From contig CBFGRV010000017.1 in assembly GCA_965651265.1 (NCBI GenBank), positions 1 to 64,000 of the forward strand: a DNA stretch of 64,000 nucleotides. Direction: 5' to 3'. Shown here one piece after another: positions 33,302 to 42,375 of this stretch. The position numbers were made by a program, and so were the translations under genes. Within the stretch, counting starts at the first letter, position 1; every line of letters starts with the position of its first letter. The notes below the pieces were generated by a model that saw only the letters and a list, made by a program, of their open reading frames with translations, was not told the origin of the DNA and made no database searches. Source of the stretch: CBFGRV01 sp965651265 (GTDB taxonomy: Bacteria; Bacteroidota; Rhodothermia; Rhodothermales; VXPQ01).

Positions 33302-36259
33302 ATGAACAACTCCCTCGTCGGCCAGACCATCGCCCACTACGAAGTTCTCGACCTTCTGGGTGGCGGCGGGATGGGGGTCGTCTACAAGGCCCGTGACATC
33401 CGCCTTCGCCGCACGGTAGCCCTCAAGTTTCTTCCTCCCGATCTGACGCGCGATCCGGAGGCCGTCGCGCGCTTCAAGCGCGAAGCGCAGGCCGCCTCTG
33501 CGCTCGATCACAAGAACATCTGCACGATCTTCGCCATCGAGGAACCGTCGGAAGGCGGCATCTTCATCGCGATGGCGTGCTACGAAGGCCAGACGCTGAA
33601 GGAACGCCTGGAAGGTGAACGACTGAGTCTGACTGAAGCTTTCGACTTTGCCCTCCAAACGGCCGAAGGCCTCGCCCGCGCGCACGATGCCGGCATCACC
33701 CATCGCGACATCAAGCCGGCAAACCTTCTCATCACGACGGACGGCGAGGTGAAAATCCTCGACTTCGGCCTGGCCAAGGTGGCGGGGGAATCCCAGCTGA
33801 CCCAGTCCGGCTCGACGCTCGGCACGGTGGCCTATATGAGCCCGGAACAGGCCCGGGGAGACGATGTCGACCCCCGCACGGACGTCTGGTCACTCGGGGT
33901 GGTACTATACGAAATGTTGACCGGCCGACGCCCGTTTCTCGGTGCCTATCCGCCGGCCGTGATCTATTCGATACTCAACGAGGATCCGCCGCCCCTGCGC
34001 GATGTGAATCCCGAGATAGATCCGGAGCTCGAGACCATCATGCTCCGCGCCCTCGAGAAGAACGTCGACCGCCGCTACCATAGTGCCGGTGAGATGCTCC
34101 AGGCGCTACGATCGTATCACGACGCCACCACGTCACGGGCGGGTACTTTTGACATCCGACGTCTCGTCAGAGCCGCGCGGTCACCGAAAGTGGCCGTTCC
34201 TGCCTTGATCGCGCTGGTTGCGGCCGGATTCCTCGGCTCGTGGATCTTCCAGCGCCAGTCCCGCATCCGGTGGGCCACGCAGGTAGCCCTTCCCCAGATC
34301 GAGCAGCTCGTCTCCACGGGCTGGCGCGACTTCACGGATGCGTACGAATTGGCCGAGGAGGCGGAGAAGTACATCCCCAACGATCCGAAGCTCGTCGAGC
34401 TCCTGTCCCGAAGCTCTCTCCACATCGACATCGACTCGGATCCACCCGGCGCCGACGTTTATGTGAAGCGCTACGATGTGCCAGAGAGTGAATGGCGGCA
34501 CGTCGGTGTCACACCGCTCGACAGCGTTCGAGTCCCCATGGGCGTCTTTCGGTGGAGGATGGAGAAGGAGGGATACGAGCCCGTCGAGGCAGCGGCCGCC
34601 ACGTGGGACATCGACATCAGCTTCGACAATCCGATCGTCGCGAGCAGTCTGATGCGCGTGCTGGATCCGGCCGGCTCAACCCCGGCGGGAATGGTGCGCG
34701 TCCAGGGTGCGAGCACGCCCTATGGCGAGTTCCCCGATTTCTACATCGACCGCTACGAAGTCACGAATGCGCAGTTCAAAGAGTTCGTCGATAGTGGCGG
34801 CTACCGTTCCCGCGAGTATTGGCCATTCGAATTCGTGCGGGATGGTGAGATCGTGAGCTGGGAAGAGGCGATGGCCCTTTTCGTCGACGAAACGGGTCGT
34901 CACGGCCCGTCTACGTGGCAGGCCGGGACGTATCGTGAGGGCACGGGCGACCATCCAGTTTCGGGTGTCAGCTGGTATGAAGCCGCGGCATATGCGGCGT
35001 GGGCCGGCAAAAGCCTGCCGACCGGGCAGCACTGGGGCCTGGCCCGCGGCGAACACACCTCGATGATCCGCTGGCCGCAACTGGGCGGCTACGCCATATT
35101 CGCGCCCTTCAGTAATTTCGGCGAGGAGGGACCCGTGCCCGTCGGAAGTCTGCCCGGGATGACCTCCTTCGGGGCCTACGACATGGCCGGAAACGTCCGC
35201 GAATGGTGCTGGAACGAGACGCCGCTTGGTCGCATGCTTCGTGGGGGCGCCTGGAACGACAATACCTACCGCTTTACACAGCCGACGCAGGCGCCGCCGT
35301 TCGATCGCTCCGCCACGAACGGCTTCCGAACGGCCCTCTATCCCGACCCCGAAAAGGTACCGGAGGCTGCCTTTGGCCCGGTTCAGTTCGTGGAGGGGCG
35401 CAATTTCTACGAGGAGGAGCCGGTCTCCGACGAGGTCTTCGAAGTCTACCGCGCACAATTCGACTACGATGACCTTCCGCTAAATGCCGAACTGGAGGCT
35501 CGCGATGAGAGCGCGGAGGACTGGATACACGAGCGGATCAGCGTCGATGCAGCCTACGGCGGCGAGCGATTGATCCTCCATCTCTTTTTGCCCACCAACA
35601 CGGGCCCTCCCTTTCAGACGGTCGTCTACTTCCCGGGCTCGGCCTCGCTCTTCCAGACATCCAGCGAAAACATCACCGAGTACTACGAATTCCCCATTTT
35701 CCTCTCATTCCTGCTGAAGGGAGGCAGAGCCGTCGTATATCCCGTCTACAAGGGGACTTTCGAACGGCAAGAATTGATGGCGGCGCAGGCGCACGTCGGC
35801 GACGAATCGTATCGGCACGTTGAGTATGTCATCCAATGGGTGAAGGACGTCAGGCGCACGCTCGATTACCTCGAGACGCGTCATGACATCGATTCGGACA
35901 GATTCGCCTTCTACGGGATGAGCTGGGGCGGCATGTACGGCGCCATCATTCCGGCCGTCGAAAACCGCCTGAAAGTCAATATACTGGCTCCCGGTGCTCT
36001 TCGAAGCTGGCGAACCCGGCCCGAGGCCGATCAGATCAACTACGTCACGCGGGTCACCATCCCGACCCTGATGCTAAACGGCCGATACGATGCCCGCATG
36101 CCGCTCGAGACAAGCATTCAGCCGCTGTACGACCTCCTGGGCACATCCCCCGAACACAAAGTCCTCAAGCTTTACGACACCGACCACATCCCACCGCGTA
36201 GCGAGTACATCAAGGAAATCCTCGCCTGGCTGGATAAATATCTAGGCCCCGTCAATTAG
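33302..36259 (+). CDS. Fusion of Ser/Thr kinase, PEGA-like, FGE/SUMF1-like and alpha/beta-hydrolase domains
   Basis: A 985-residue multidomain protein. Residues 13-270: Hanks kinase with GGGGMGVVYKA (20-30), Lys42, HRDIKPAN (134-141) and DFG (154-156). Membrane helix at about 299-316. Residues 372-430: PEGA-like repeat (LHIDIDSDPPGADVYV). Residues 464-680: FGE/sulfatase-modifying fold (DRYEVTNAQFKEF, HPVSGVSWYEAAAYAAWAG, NVREWCWNE, LRGGAWND). Residues 750-985: alpha/beta hydrolase with nucleophile Ser874 in YGMSWGG, Asp930 and His962 as plausible triad. The FGE and hydrolase parts would face the periplasm. No sulfatase gene is nearby. Related fusions occur in Acidobacteria and Rhodothermota; function is unknown. 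Confidence 0.88.
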   Translation: MNNSLVGQTIAHYEVLDLLGGGGMGVVYKARDIRLRRTVALKFLPPDLTRDPEAVARFKREAQAASALDHKNICTIFAIEEPSEGGIFIAMACYEGQTLKERLEGERLSLTEAFDFALQTAEGLARAHDAGITHRDIKPANLLITTDGEVKILDFGLAKVAGESQLTQSGSTLGTVAYMSPEQARGDDVDPRTDVWSLGVVLYEMLTGRRPFLGAYPPAVIYSILNEDPPPLRDVNPEIDPELETIMLRALEKNVDRRYHSAGEMLQALRSYHDATTSRAGTFDIRRLVRAARSPKVAVPALIALVAAGFLGSWIFQRQSRIRWATQVALPQIEQLVSTGWRDFTDAYELAEEAEKYIPNDPKLVELLSRSSLHIDIDSDPPGADVYVKRYDVPESEWRHVGVTPLDSVRVPMGVFRWRMEKEGYEPVEAAAATWDIDISFDNPIVASSLMRVLDPAGSTPAGMVRVQGASTPYGEFPDFYIDRYEVTNAQFKEFVDSGGYRSREYWPFEFVRDGEIVSWEEAMALFVDETGRHGPSTWQAGTYREGTGDHPVSGVSWYEAAAYAAWAGKSLPTGQHWGLARGEHTSMIRWPQLGGYAIFAPFSNFGEEGPVPVGSLPGMTSFGAYDMAGNVREWCWNETPLGRMLRGGAWNDNTYRFTQPTQAPPFDRSATNGFRTALYPDPEKVPEAAFGPVQFVEGRNFYEEEPVSDEVFEVYRAQFDYDDLPLNAELEARDESAEDWIHERISVDAAYGGERLILHLFLPTNTGPPFQTVVYFPGSASLFQTSSENITEYYEFPIFLSFLLKGGRAVVYPVYKGTFERQELMAAQAHVGDESYRHVEYVIQWVKDVRRTLDYLETRHDIDSDRFAFYGMSWGGMYGAIIPAVENRLKVNILAPGALRSWRTRPEADQINYVTRVTIPTLMLNGRYDARMPLETSIQPLYDLLGTSPEHKVLKLYDTDHIPPRSEYIKEILAWLDKYLGPVN

Positions 36260-36343
36260 CGACGAGGCTTGTCGATTCGCCGCCCCGCCGGACGACTACT
36301 GGTAAAGTGTGTCCCGCGAGCTACAAACCACGGAGGCTTAGCC

Positions 36344-37267
36344 ATGCAGAAAATTATTCCGAATCTCTGGTTCGACAACCAGGCCGAAGAAGCGGCCCGG
36401 TTCTACACGTCGCTGTTCGATGGCTCCTCCATCGGGCGAATTGCGCGCTACGGCAAGGAAGGATTCGAGATCCACGGGATGCCGGAGGGCTCCGTTCTGA
36501 CCATCGAGTTCGAGGTCGCCGGTTATCAGATGATCGCCCTGAACGGAGGCCCGTTCTTCAAGATCAATCCGTCGATTTCCTTCTTCGTCGTGTGCGAAAC
36601 GCGCGACGAGATCGACCGGCTCTGGTCTGCCCTGGAGGAGGGAGGTCAGGTCCTGATGCCCCTCGAATCCTACGATTGGAGCGAACGATACGGATGGGTC
36701 CAGGATCGCTTTGGAGTCTCGTGGCAGCTCTCACAGGGCAACCTCGCCGATGTGGGCCAGAAGATCACGCCATCCCTTCTTTTCGCCGGCGACCAGAATG
36801 GGCGTGCTGAGGAGGCGGTCCGCTTCTATACATCAATCTTCGACGATTCCGACATCGTAGGCATCATACATTACGGCCCGGAACAGCCGGACCGGCAAGG
36901 GACGGTCGCTCACGCGCAGTTCCACCTTGCCGGCGAGGTGTTCATGGCGATGGATGGCGGACTAGACCACGACTTCTCGTTCAACGAGGGGCTCTCGCTC
37001 CTCATTCAGTGCAAAGATCAGCAGGAAATCGACTACTTCTGGGAGCGCTTGCTGGATGGTGGCGTCCCCCAGCAGTGCGGCTGGCTCAAGGACCAGTTCG
37101 GTGTGGCCTGGCAGGTTTCGCCGACCGAGCTACACGATATGCTACACGATCCGGATGCCGACAAGGTCGCCCGCGTCACGAAATCCTTCTTACGGATGCA
37201 AAAGTTCGACCTGGCCGAGCTGCGACGGGCCTTCGAGGGCAAAGCGGCCGAAAGCCAACCGGCCTGA
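36344..37267 (+). CDS. Two-domain PhnB/VOC-type protein (3-demethylubiquinone methyltransferase-like)
   Basis: A 307-residue protein with two PhnB-like VOC domains: the first opens IIPNLWFDNQAEEAARFYTS, the second ITPSLLFAGDQNGRAEEAVR, each ending with the D-R/Q-F-G-V-x-W-Q motif (VQDRFGVSWQLS, LKDQFGVAWQVS). A GGAGG ribosome site precedes ATG 36344 by 7 nt. The C-terminal tail continues with a helix (KSFLRMQKFDLAELRRAF). Despite the database name, such proteins are not proven methyltransferases; they may be metal-dependent or binding proteins. Confidence 0.86.
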   Translation: MQKIIPNLWFDNQAEEAARFYTSLFDGSSIGRIARYGKEGFEIHGMPEGSVLTIEFEVAGYQMIALNGGPFFKINPSISFFVVCETRDEIDRLWSALEEGGQVLMPLESYDWSERYGWVQDRFGVSWQLSQGNLADVGQKITPSLLFAGDQNGRAEEAVRFYTSIFDDSDIVGIIHYGPEQPDRQGTVAHAQFHLAGEVFMAMDGGLDHDFSFNEGLSLLIQCKDQQEIDYFWERLLDGGVPQQCGWLKDQFGVAWQVSPTELHDMLHDPDADKVARVTKSFLRMQKFDLAELRRAFEGKAAESQPA

Positions 37268-37300
37268 TCCCCAACATCACCTCAGGCAGACTCAGACAGC

Positions 37301-37684
37301 ATGGCGAACTCCGACGTCCGGATTGGTCCAATCGGTCAAATCGCGCTCACGGTTAGCGACGTGGGCTCCGCGCTCGCCTTCTACAGAGACGTTCTGGGGC
37401 TCGAGTTTCTCTTCGAAGCCGGGCCCCAGCTCGCCTTCCTCCAGGCCGGCGACGTGCGCATCATGCTCGCGACGCCGCAGGGCGCAGGCAGCGCCGGGGC
37501 CAACTCCATCTTGTACTTCAAGGTCGACGACCTCGATGCCGTCCACGAGACCGTCGTCGCTCGCGGCGCCAGGAGCGAACGCGATCCTCAGCTCACGGCC
37601 CGAATGGGCGACCACGAGCTCTGGATCTCCTTCATTCGCGATCCGGACGAGAATCTGATCGGCCTGATGGAGGAGCGGCGCTGA
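37301..37684 (+). CDS. VOC/glyoxalase family protein
   Basis: A 127-residue single-domain pair of beta-alpha-beta-beta-beta units (IGQIALTVSDVGSALAFYRD, then SILYFKVDDLDAVHETVVA and LWISFIRDPDENLIGLMEE). The metal-ligand His or Glu positions are partly visible (Glu near the end, HELW). It follows the two-domain PhnB gene by 33 nt, and its stop lies directly against the stop of the convergent GlxA-type regulator (37685). Confidence 0.85.
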   Translation: MANSDVRIGPIGQIALTVSDVGSALAFYRDVLGLEFLFEAGPQLAFLQAGDVRIMLATPQGAGSAGANSILYFKVDDLDAVHETVVARGARSERDPQLTARMGDHELWISFIRDPDENLIGLMEERR

Positions 37685-38653
37685 TTACGCCCGGCTGTAC
37701 TTCTCGCGATAGGACTGCGGCGTCAGCCCGGTATATCGCTTGAATACCGTCCGGAATGTGCGCGCGTCGTTGTAGCCCACCTCGTACATCAGCGTACTGA
37801 CGTTGTGCGTACCGGCTTCGAGTGCCTTCTTCGCGGCCTCGACCTTTACTCGCTGCAGATACTCCAGCGGGGTGTTGTGGGTGGCTCGCTTGAAGCGCCG
37901 CACGAAATTTCGTCGGCTCATGTTCGCGCGCGCCGCTACTTCCTCGATGCTGATGTCTTCGTTGTACTTCTGTTCGATGTAGCTCTGGGCCTCGCTGATC
38001 TCCGGATCCCCGTGGTCACGCTGCCCCTGAAAGACGGCGAAATGGGCCTGGCTGACACGATCGAGATCCACCGAAAAGATCTTGCTGATATGAACGGACA
38101 CCTCACGTCCGCAGAATTTCTCGACCAGATAGAGGAGGAGGTTCAGCGAGGAAAAGGCGCCGCCACTCGTATATATCCCCTCGTGATCCGTAATGACGGC
38201 ATCCGGCAGAACCATGGCCCGGGGATATCGGCGCTGCATGTGCTCGACCGTCATCCAGTGCGAAGTGCAGGGCTTTCCTGCGAGCAGGCCTGCCTCGGCG
38301 AGGAAATAACTCCCGTAGCACAGACTGGCGGCCTCTGCCCCGCGCTGCACCATCGATCGGATCCAGTTTATGAGCGCGCGATTTTTTTCGAGCACATCAT
38401 CGGGCGGACCGTTGAAGGCGGGAGCAATGATCAGATCCGTCTCGTTGGCCTCGGCAAGCGTCTTATGGCAGATGAACTGTGCGGGATGATGAAGCTGAAT
38501 GTTCTTCAACTTCTCGCTCACGAGCTCGATCTCGAAGACGGGCGGTTTTCCGGATTCCATCAAGAAGCGATTGGTGCCCGCGAGGATGTCGAGCGTGCTC
38601 GAAATCGCCGACAAGATGGCATCCTCATAAACGAGTATTGAAACGCGTCTCAT
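37685..38653 (-). CDS. GlxA-type transcriptional regulator (DJ-1/PfpI domain plus AraC HTH)
   Basis: A 322-residue regulator. Residues about 1-190 are a DJ-1/PfpI-like domain (MRRVSILVYEDAILSAISST, with Cys in the elbow SLCYGSYFLAEAGLL). The C-terminal 100 residues are an AraC/XylS DNA-binding domain with two HTH units (NEDISIEEVAARANMSRRNF and VSTLMYEVGYNDARTFRTVF, ending GLTPQSYREKY). ATG 38653 fits the family start. Relatives sense amines or other nitrogenous compounds. Its divergent neighbour is a PhnB-like gene, a possible target. Confidence 0.9.
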   Translation of the reverse strand: MRRVSILVYEDAILSAISSTLDILAGTNRFLMESGKPPVFEIELVSEKLKNIQLHHPAQFICHKTLAEANETDLIIAPAFNGPPDDVLEKNRALINWIRSMVQRGAEAASLCYGSYFLAEAGLLAGKPCTSHWMTVEHMQRRYPRAMVLPDAVITDHEGIYTSGGAFSSLNLLLYLVEKFCGREVSVHISKIFSVDLDRVSQAHFAVFQGQRDHGDPEISEAQSYIEQKYNEDISIEEVAARANMSRRNFVRRFKRATHNTPLEYLQRVKVEAAKKALEAGTHNVSTLMYEVGYNDARTFRTVFKRYTGLTPQSYREKYSRA

Positions 38654-38753
38654 GGGTATTTGGGCAGTTTTTTTGGCAACGATACGCAAAGAGTGTGTCG
38701 CAAACACCACCCCACGTTGTCCATTATGCACATGGCGTGTAATCCATTAACCC

Positions 38754-38781
38754 GCCATCTTCCGATTGAATCCGAGATGGC
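38754..38781 (+). promoter_or_regulatory. Inverted repeat between divergent GlxA regulator and PhnB-like gene
   Basis: GCCATCT (38754-38760) and AGATGGC (38775-38781) form a perfect 7-bp inverted repeat with a 14-nt spacer, 27 bp before the PhnB-like start. It may be a regulator site or a leader hairpin. Confidence 0.3.
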
Positions 38782-38808
38782 TACCATCCACATAAACAGA
38801 GCGCAATC

Positions 38809-39282
38809 ATGAAAGCCTTGACGCCGTGCCTCAATTTTGGCGGGAATGCCCGCGAGGCGTTCGATTTTTACCAGAGCATTTTCGGAGGCGAGATAACGGC
38901 CGTCCTCCGTTATCGAGACCTGCAAATGACGGCCGGTATGCCGGAGGGCGATCTTGACAGGATCGCGCACATCTACCTCGATCTCGGCAATGGGCTGAGC
39001 ATCATTGGGAGCGACTTCCCGGATTCGTATAAAGAGCCTTACGTGCCCGGCAACAACGTGCAACTCACCGTCGAGCCCGAAACTGCAGAGGACGCGAAGA
39101 GGGCCTTTGCTGCCTTGTCGGAAGGCGGCAAGGTGAACATGGAGCTCGAGCCTACCGAGTGGGCGGAGTTGTTTGGCGATTGCATCGATCGGTATGGAGT
39201 CGGTTGGCTCTTCAATTATACCGGGAATGTGCAGTTCAATCCGAACGGTGCTGCCGAGCGTCAGGACGCGGCAGCGAAGTAG
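38809..39282 (+). CDS. Single-domain PhnB-like VOC protein
   Basis: A 157-residue VOC protein opening MKALTPCLNFGGNAREAFDF with the YQSIFGGEITAVLRYRD segment and ending RYGVGWLFNYTGNVQFNP, all typical of PhnB/YjdN-like proteins. It is divergently transcribed from the GlxA-type regulator, 155 nt away, and is the third VOC gene in this 3-kb stretch. Confidence 0.86.
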   Translation: MKALTPCLNFGGNAREAFDFYQSIFGGEITAVLRYRDLQMTAGMPEGDLDRIAHIYLDLGNGLSIIGSDFPDSYKEPYVPGNNVQLTVEPETAEDAKRAFAALSEGGKVNMELEPTEWAELFGDCIDRYGVGWLFNYTGNVQFNPNGAAERQDAAAK

Positions 39283-39356
39283 CGGGCCTGTGCGGCCGCG
39301 TCGAACCGGCAAGCAGATGCCGGCGGCCGCCAGATGTCTGCATCCGGCTCGAACTT

Positions 39357-39384
39357 TTGACGTCTACGTGCTGTAGAGTATCCG
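39357..39384 (+). promoter_or_regulatory. Possible sigma-70-like promoter of the DUF305 gene
   Basis: TTGACG (39357-39362) and TATCCG (39379-39384) are 16 bp apart, upstream of GTG 39416. The -10 match is weak. A 5-bp hairpin (ATCCG, 6-nt loop, CGGAT, 39380-39395) overlaps its downstream end. Confidence 0.25.
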
Positions 39385-39415
39385 CATTTTCGGATTACTA
39401 TCTGCTCTACGACAC

Positions 39416-40198
39416 GTGATCTTGAACCCCACGCGCACGCGTCGGCGGCGGCCCCTCCGTCAGAGCTGGGCCGCCGCCTGCTTACTAGCGTGCCTCGTTG
39501 TTACGGGATGCCGTAGCACGGCGCCGGTAGCAGGCGATGCGAACGAACCGTTAACTCGATCGACATCCGCCGGAACAGAATCGAGTCCTGATTCCCCGGT
39601 CGCGACCGGCAGGGCGGATTCATCGCTTGCACGTCTGGAGGCCCTGTACCGCGCGCGTGTCGACAGTGCGCGCATGGCCTACACACAGGCCGACGTGGAT
39701 TTCATGCAGGGTATGATCGCGCACCATGCCCAGGCACTCATCATGTCGCGGATGGCCGAATCCCATGGCGCCGACAGCGAGATCCGGACGCTTGCTGCCC
39801 GAATCATAAATGCACAGAACGACGAGATCGCCACTATGCAGCGGTGGCTGGAGGATCGCGGCGAGGTCGTCCCCGAAGTCCACATCGAAGGAATCGACCT
39901 CATGGTGCACGGGGTCGGCGATCATCATTTGCACATGCCCGGCATGCTGACGGCGGAGCAACTCGAGCAGCTCGATGCCGCTCGAGGCCCGGAGTTCGAC
40001 CGGCTTTTCCTGACCTTTATGATTCAGCATCATACAGGCGCCGTCGACATGGTGGAGCACCTCTTTAACACAGATGGCGCCGCTGCGGGGGATGAAACCT
40101 TCAAGCTGGCGTCAGATATTCAGGTCGATCAGCGCACGGAGATCGCCCGGATGCAGCTGATGTTGAATCAGCGCAAGCCTACCGACGCGGGCGACTGA
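39416..40198 (+). CDS. DUF305 family lipoprotein, likely copper/metal binding
   Basis: A 260-residue lipoprotein starting at GTG 39416 with a basic N-terminus and lipobox LVVTGC. Two DUF305 halves carry the His/Met-rich signature: DVDFMQGMIAHHAQALIMSR and FLTFMIQHHTGAVDMVEHLF. A His-rich linker HGVGDHHLHMPGM lies between. DUF305 proteins such as CopM bind copper in the periplasm. It directly precedes an LVIVD-repeat gene, a common pairing. A possible promoter lies 32 nt upstream. Confidence 0.88.
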   Translation: MILNPTRTRRRRPLRQSWAAACLLACLVVTGCRSTAPVAGDANEPLTRSTSAGTESSPDSPVATGRADSSLARLEALYRARVDSARMAYTQADVDFMQGMIAHHAQALIMSRMAESHGADSEIRTLAARIINAQNDEIATMQRWLEDRGEVVPEVHIEGIDLMVHGVGDHHLHMPGMLTAEQLEQLDAARGPEFDRLFLTFMIQHHTGAVDMVEHLFNTDGAAAGDETFKLASDIQVDQRTEIARMQLMLNQRKPTDAGD

Positions 40199-40245
40199 CG
40201 CATGAACTCACCATCACCGTACACTAGAGGCATACTGGAAACGAG

Positions 40246-42288
40246 ATGATCTGTACCTCAGGAGACGGACGCCGGAGATGGCGGCAAGTCTCGAAATCCG
40301 CTTGCACCTCGGCCCTGATCGGCGGTCTGTTGTTGATCGCCGCCTGCGCGCCCAGGCCCGTTGCGGAACCGGCCGAGCAACCGGCAGCCGTATCCGAAAA
40401 TACCCCCTCGACGACCCCGGTAGCCGTCGACCCGACCCAGCCTTCCAGACTATCTGATCCTCGTGTCGGCCTTGCGCCCGGACTCTTTGACGCGGAGGAA
40501 GCGATCTGGAATTTGCGCAAGCTGGCCAGCGTTCCTCCCCCCGAATCGTTCGTGGGTGGGGTCAATTCCGATCTGGCGTTCAAGGACAACTACGTCATTC
40601 AGGGTAACTACAACGGCATCATCGTCTGGGATATCACCGATCCGGCGAATCCACAGCTCGTGACCGAGTACGTATGCCCGGCGTCGCAGAGCGACGTCTC
40701 CGTCTTCGGTGATCTGCTCTTCGTATCCGGTGAGGGTCTTGGCGGCCGTCTGGACTGCGGAACGCAGGGCGTCGCGGAGCGCGTGAGCCCCGACCGGCTG
40801 CGTGGCATTCGGATTTTTGATATCAGCGACATCCGCAATCCGGAGTACGTCCACAACGTACAGACCTGCCGTGGGTCCCATACGCATTCGGTGCTGGTCG
40901 ATCCCGACGACGACGAGAATGTGTACATCTACGTTTCGGGCTCTGCGACGGTGCGTCCCGAGGAGGAACTTCCCGGCTGCGTGAGCGCCCCGCCGACCGA
41001 GGATCCCAACTCCGCGCTCTTCCGAATCGAGGTGATCCGTGTGCCCCTCGACAACCCGCAAGAAGCGGCCATCGTGAACTCCCCCCGGATTTTCGAGGGT
41101 CTGACCGAACCCGAGCAGCACGGCCTCGCCCCGGCCGATATTGCCGCTGTTGAGGAGGCGCGCCGGACGGGCGGCTTCATCATGAACATGGGCGGCACCC
41201 CCTACGTCCTCTCCGACAATGCTGTTCAGAGCCTTCTCGCGGATATCGTCATGAGCCGCGGAGGCGGAGGCGAGCCCACGGCCGCCGACAGCCTCGCGCT
41301 TCGTGAGGCCCTTGCGGCCAGGGAGTCCGAACACGGCGCCAACGTCGACGGCCCCCGTCCCGGCCCGACGCAGTGCCATGACATCACGCTCTACCCGGAG
41401 ATCGGACTCGCAGGAGGGGCCTGCGAAGGCTACGGCCTGCTGCTCGACATTTCGGATCCGGTGAACCCCAGGCGCATCGACGCCGTCGCGGACTCGAACT
41501 TCGCCTACTGGCATTCCGCCACCTTCAGCAACGATGGTTCCAAGGTCGTTTTCACCGACGAATGGGGCGGAGGCGGGCAGCCGAAATGCCGCGAGACAGA
41601 CCCGATGGAGTGGGGGGCCAACGCCATCTTCACCATCAACGGCTCGAAGATGGAGTTCCAGAGCTACTACAAGATGCCCGCTCCTCAGACGGAGCAGGAA
41701 AACTGTGTGGCGCATAATGGGTCCCTGATTCCAATTCCAGGCCGGGATATCATGGTGCAGGCCTGGTACCAGGGCGGGATCTCCGTCTACGACTGGACGG
41801 ACCCGAGCAATCCCATTGAGATAGCATTCCACGATCGAGGGCCCATCAATCCGGAGCGGATGGATATGGGAGGGAGCTGGTCCGTGTACTGGTACAACGG
41901 CGCCATCGTGAGCTCCGAGATCGCTCGCGGTCTCGACATCTTCGAGCTCGTTCCGAGCGAGTATGTCTCCGAGAACGAGATCGAGGCCTCCCGGACGGTC
42001 CGGCTCAGCTATCTGAACGCCCAGGGACAGCCGCGGATCGAATGGCCGGCTAGCTTCGCGCTGGCGCGAGCCTACGTGGATCAGCTCGAGCGATCCGGTG
42101 GTCTTTCGGCGCAGAGGATTTCCCAAATTCGGACGGAGCTGGATCGGGCTGAGGCCGCGAGGGGTGCCCAGCGGCGCAATGCACTGTCTCAGCTCGCTGC
42201 AGGCGTCGATACTGACGCGAACGGCTCATCCGATACCACAAAGGTTCGGATGCTGGCCGAGGCGCTTCGCGACCTTTCGAACGCCTGA
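40246..42288 (+). CDS. LVIVD-repeat beta-propeller lipoprotein
   Basis: A 680-residue protein with a lipoprotein signal (SALIGGLLLIAACAPRP). The propeller repeats show the LVIVD-type phrase W/D-I-S/T-D-P-x-N-P (NGIIVWDITDPANPQLV, IRIFDISDIRNPEYV, LLLDISDPVNPRRIDAV, VYDWTDPSNPIEIAF). The C-terminal 90 residues are a separate helical part (AYVDQLERSGGLSAQRISQI). It follows the DUF305 gene by 47 nt, and together they may handle a metal or serve as a surface complex; the role is unknown. A hairpin follows it. Confidence 0.86.
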   Translation: MICTSGDGRRRWRQVSKSACTSALIGGLLLIAACAPRPVAEPAEQPAAVSENTPSTTPVAVDPTQPSRLSDPRVGLAPGLFDAEEAIWNLRKLASVPPPESFVGGVNSDLAFKDNYVIQGNYNGIIVWDITDPANPQLVTEYVCPASQSDVSVFGDLLFVSGEGLGGRLDCGTQGVAERVSPDRLRGIRIFDISDIRNPEYVHNVQTCRGSHTHSVLVDPDDDENVYIYVSGSATVRPEEELPGCVSAPPTEDPNSALFRIEVIRVPLDNPQEAAIVNSPRIFEGLTEPEQHGLAPADIAAVEEARRTGGFIMNMGGTPYVLSDNAVQSLLADIVMSRGGGGEPTAADSLALREALAARESEHGANVDGPRPGPTQCHDITLYPEIGLAGGACEGYGLLLDISDPVNPRRIDAVADSNFAYWHSATFSNDGSKVVFTDEWGGGGQPKCRETDPMEWGANAIFTINGSKMEFQSYYKMPAPQTEQENCVAHNGSLIPIPGRDIMVQAWYQGGISVYDWTDPSNPIEIAFHDRGPINPERMDMGGSWSVYWYNGAIVSSEIARGLDIFELVPSEYVSENEIEASRTVRLSYLNAQGQPRIEWPASFALARAYVDQLERSGGLSAQRISQIRTELDRAEAARGAQRRNALSQLAAGVDTDANGSSDTTKVRMLAEALRDLSNA

Positions 42289-42310
42289 CGAGGCCGAAAC
42301 AGGCTTGTAG

Positions 42311-42350
42311 GGCAGGGGAGCTTTCGCCGCCGCGCGATCGTTCCCCTGCC
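42311..42350 (+). terminator. Strong hairpin after the LVIVD gene (possible terminator)
   Basis: GGCAGGGGA (42311-42319) pairs perfectly with TCCCCTGCC (42342-42350), a 9-bp GC-rich stem around 22 nt. It begins 22 nt after the LVIVD stop. The tail TGTCATTAAC has no U-run, so termination might need Rho, or it may be a processing or attenuation element for the DUF5916 gene at 42376. Confidence 0.35.
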
Positions 42351-42375
42351 TGTCATTAACTCCGGAGATAGCGGC

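Noticed and set aside
33302..36259. FGE-like domain read as a true sulfatase-activating enzyme
   Set aside because: No sulfatase gene in the window, only one Cys in the expected catalytic neighbourhood, and fusion to a kinase points to a sensory or binding role.
40450..42126. Long open frame of 558 codons on the minus strand inside the LVIVD gene
   Set aside because: It is antisense to a well-supported lipoprotein gene, has no recognisable domain, and its composition is that of a mirrored GC-rich gene.
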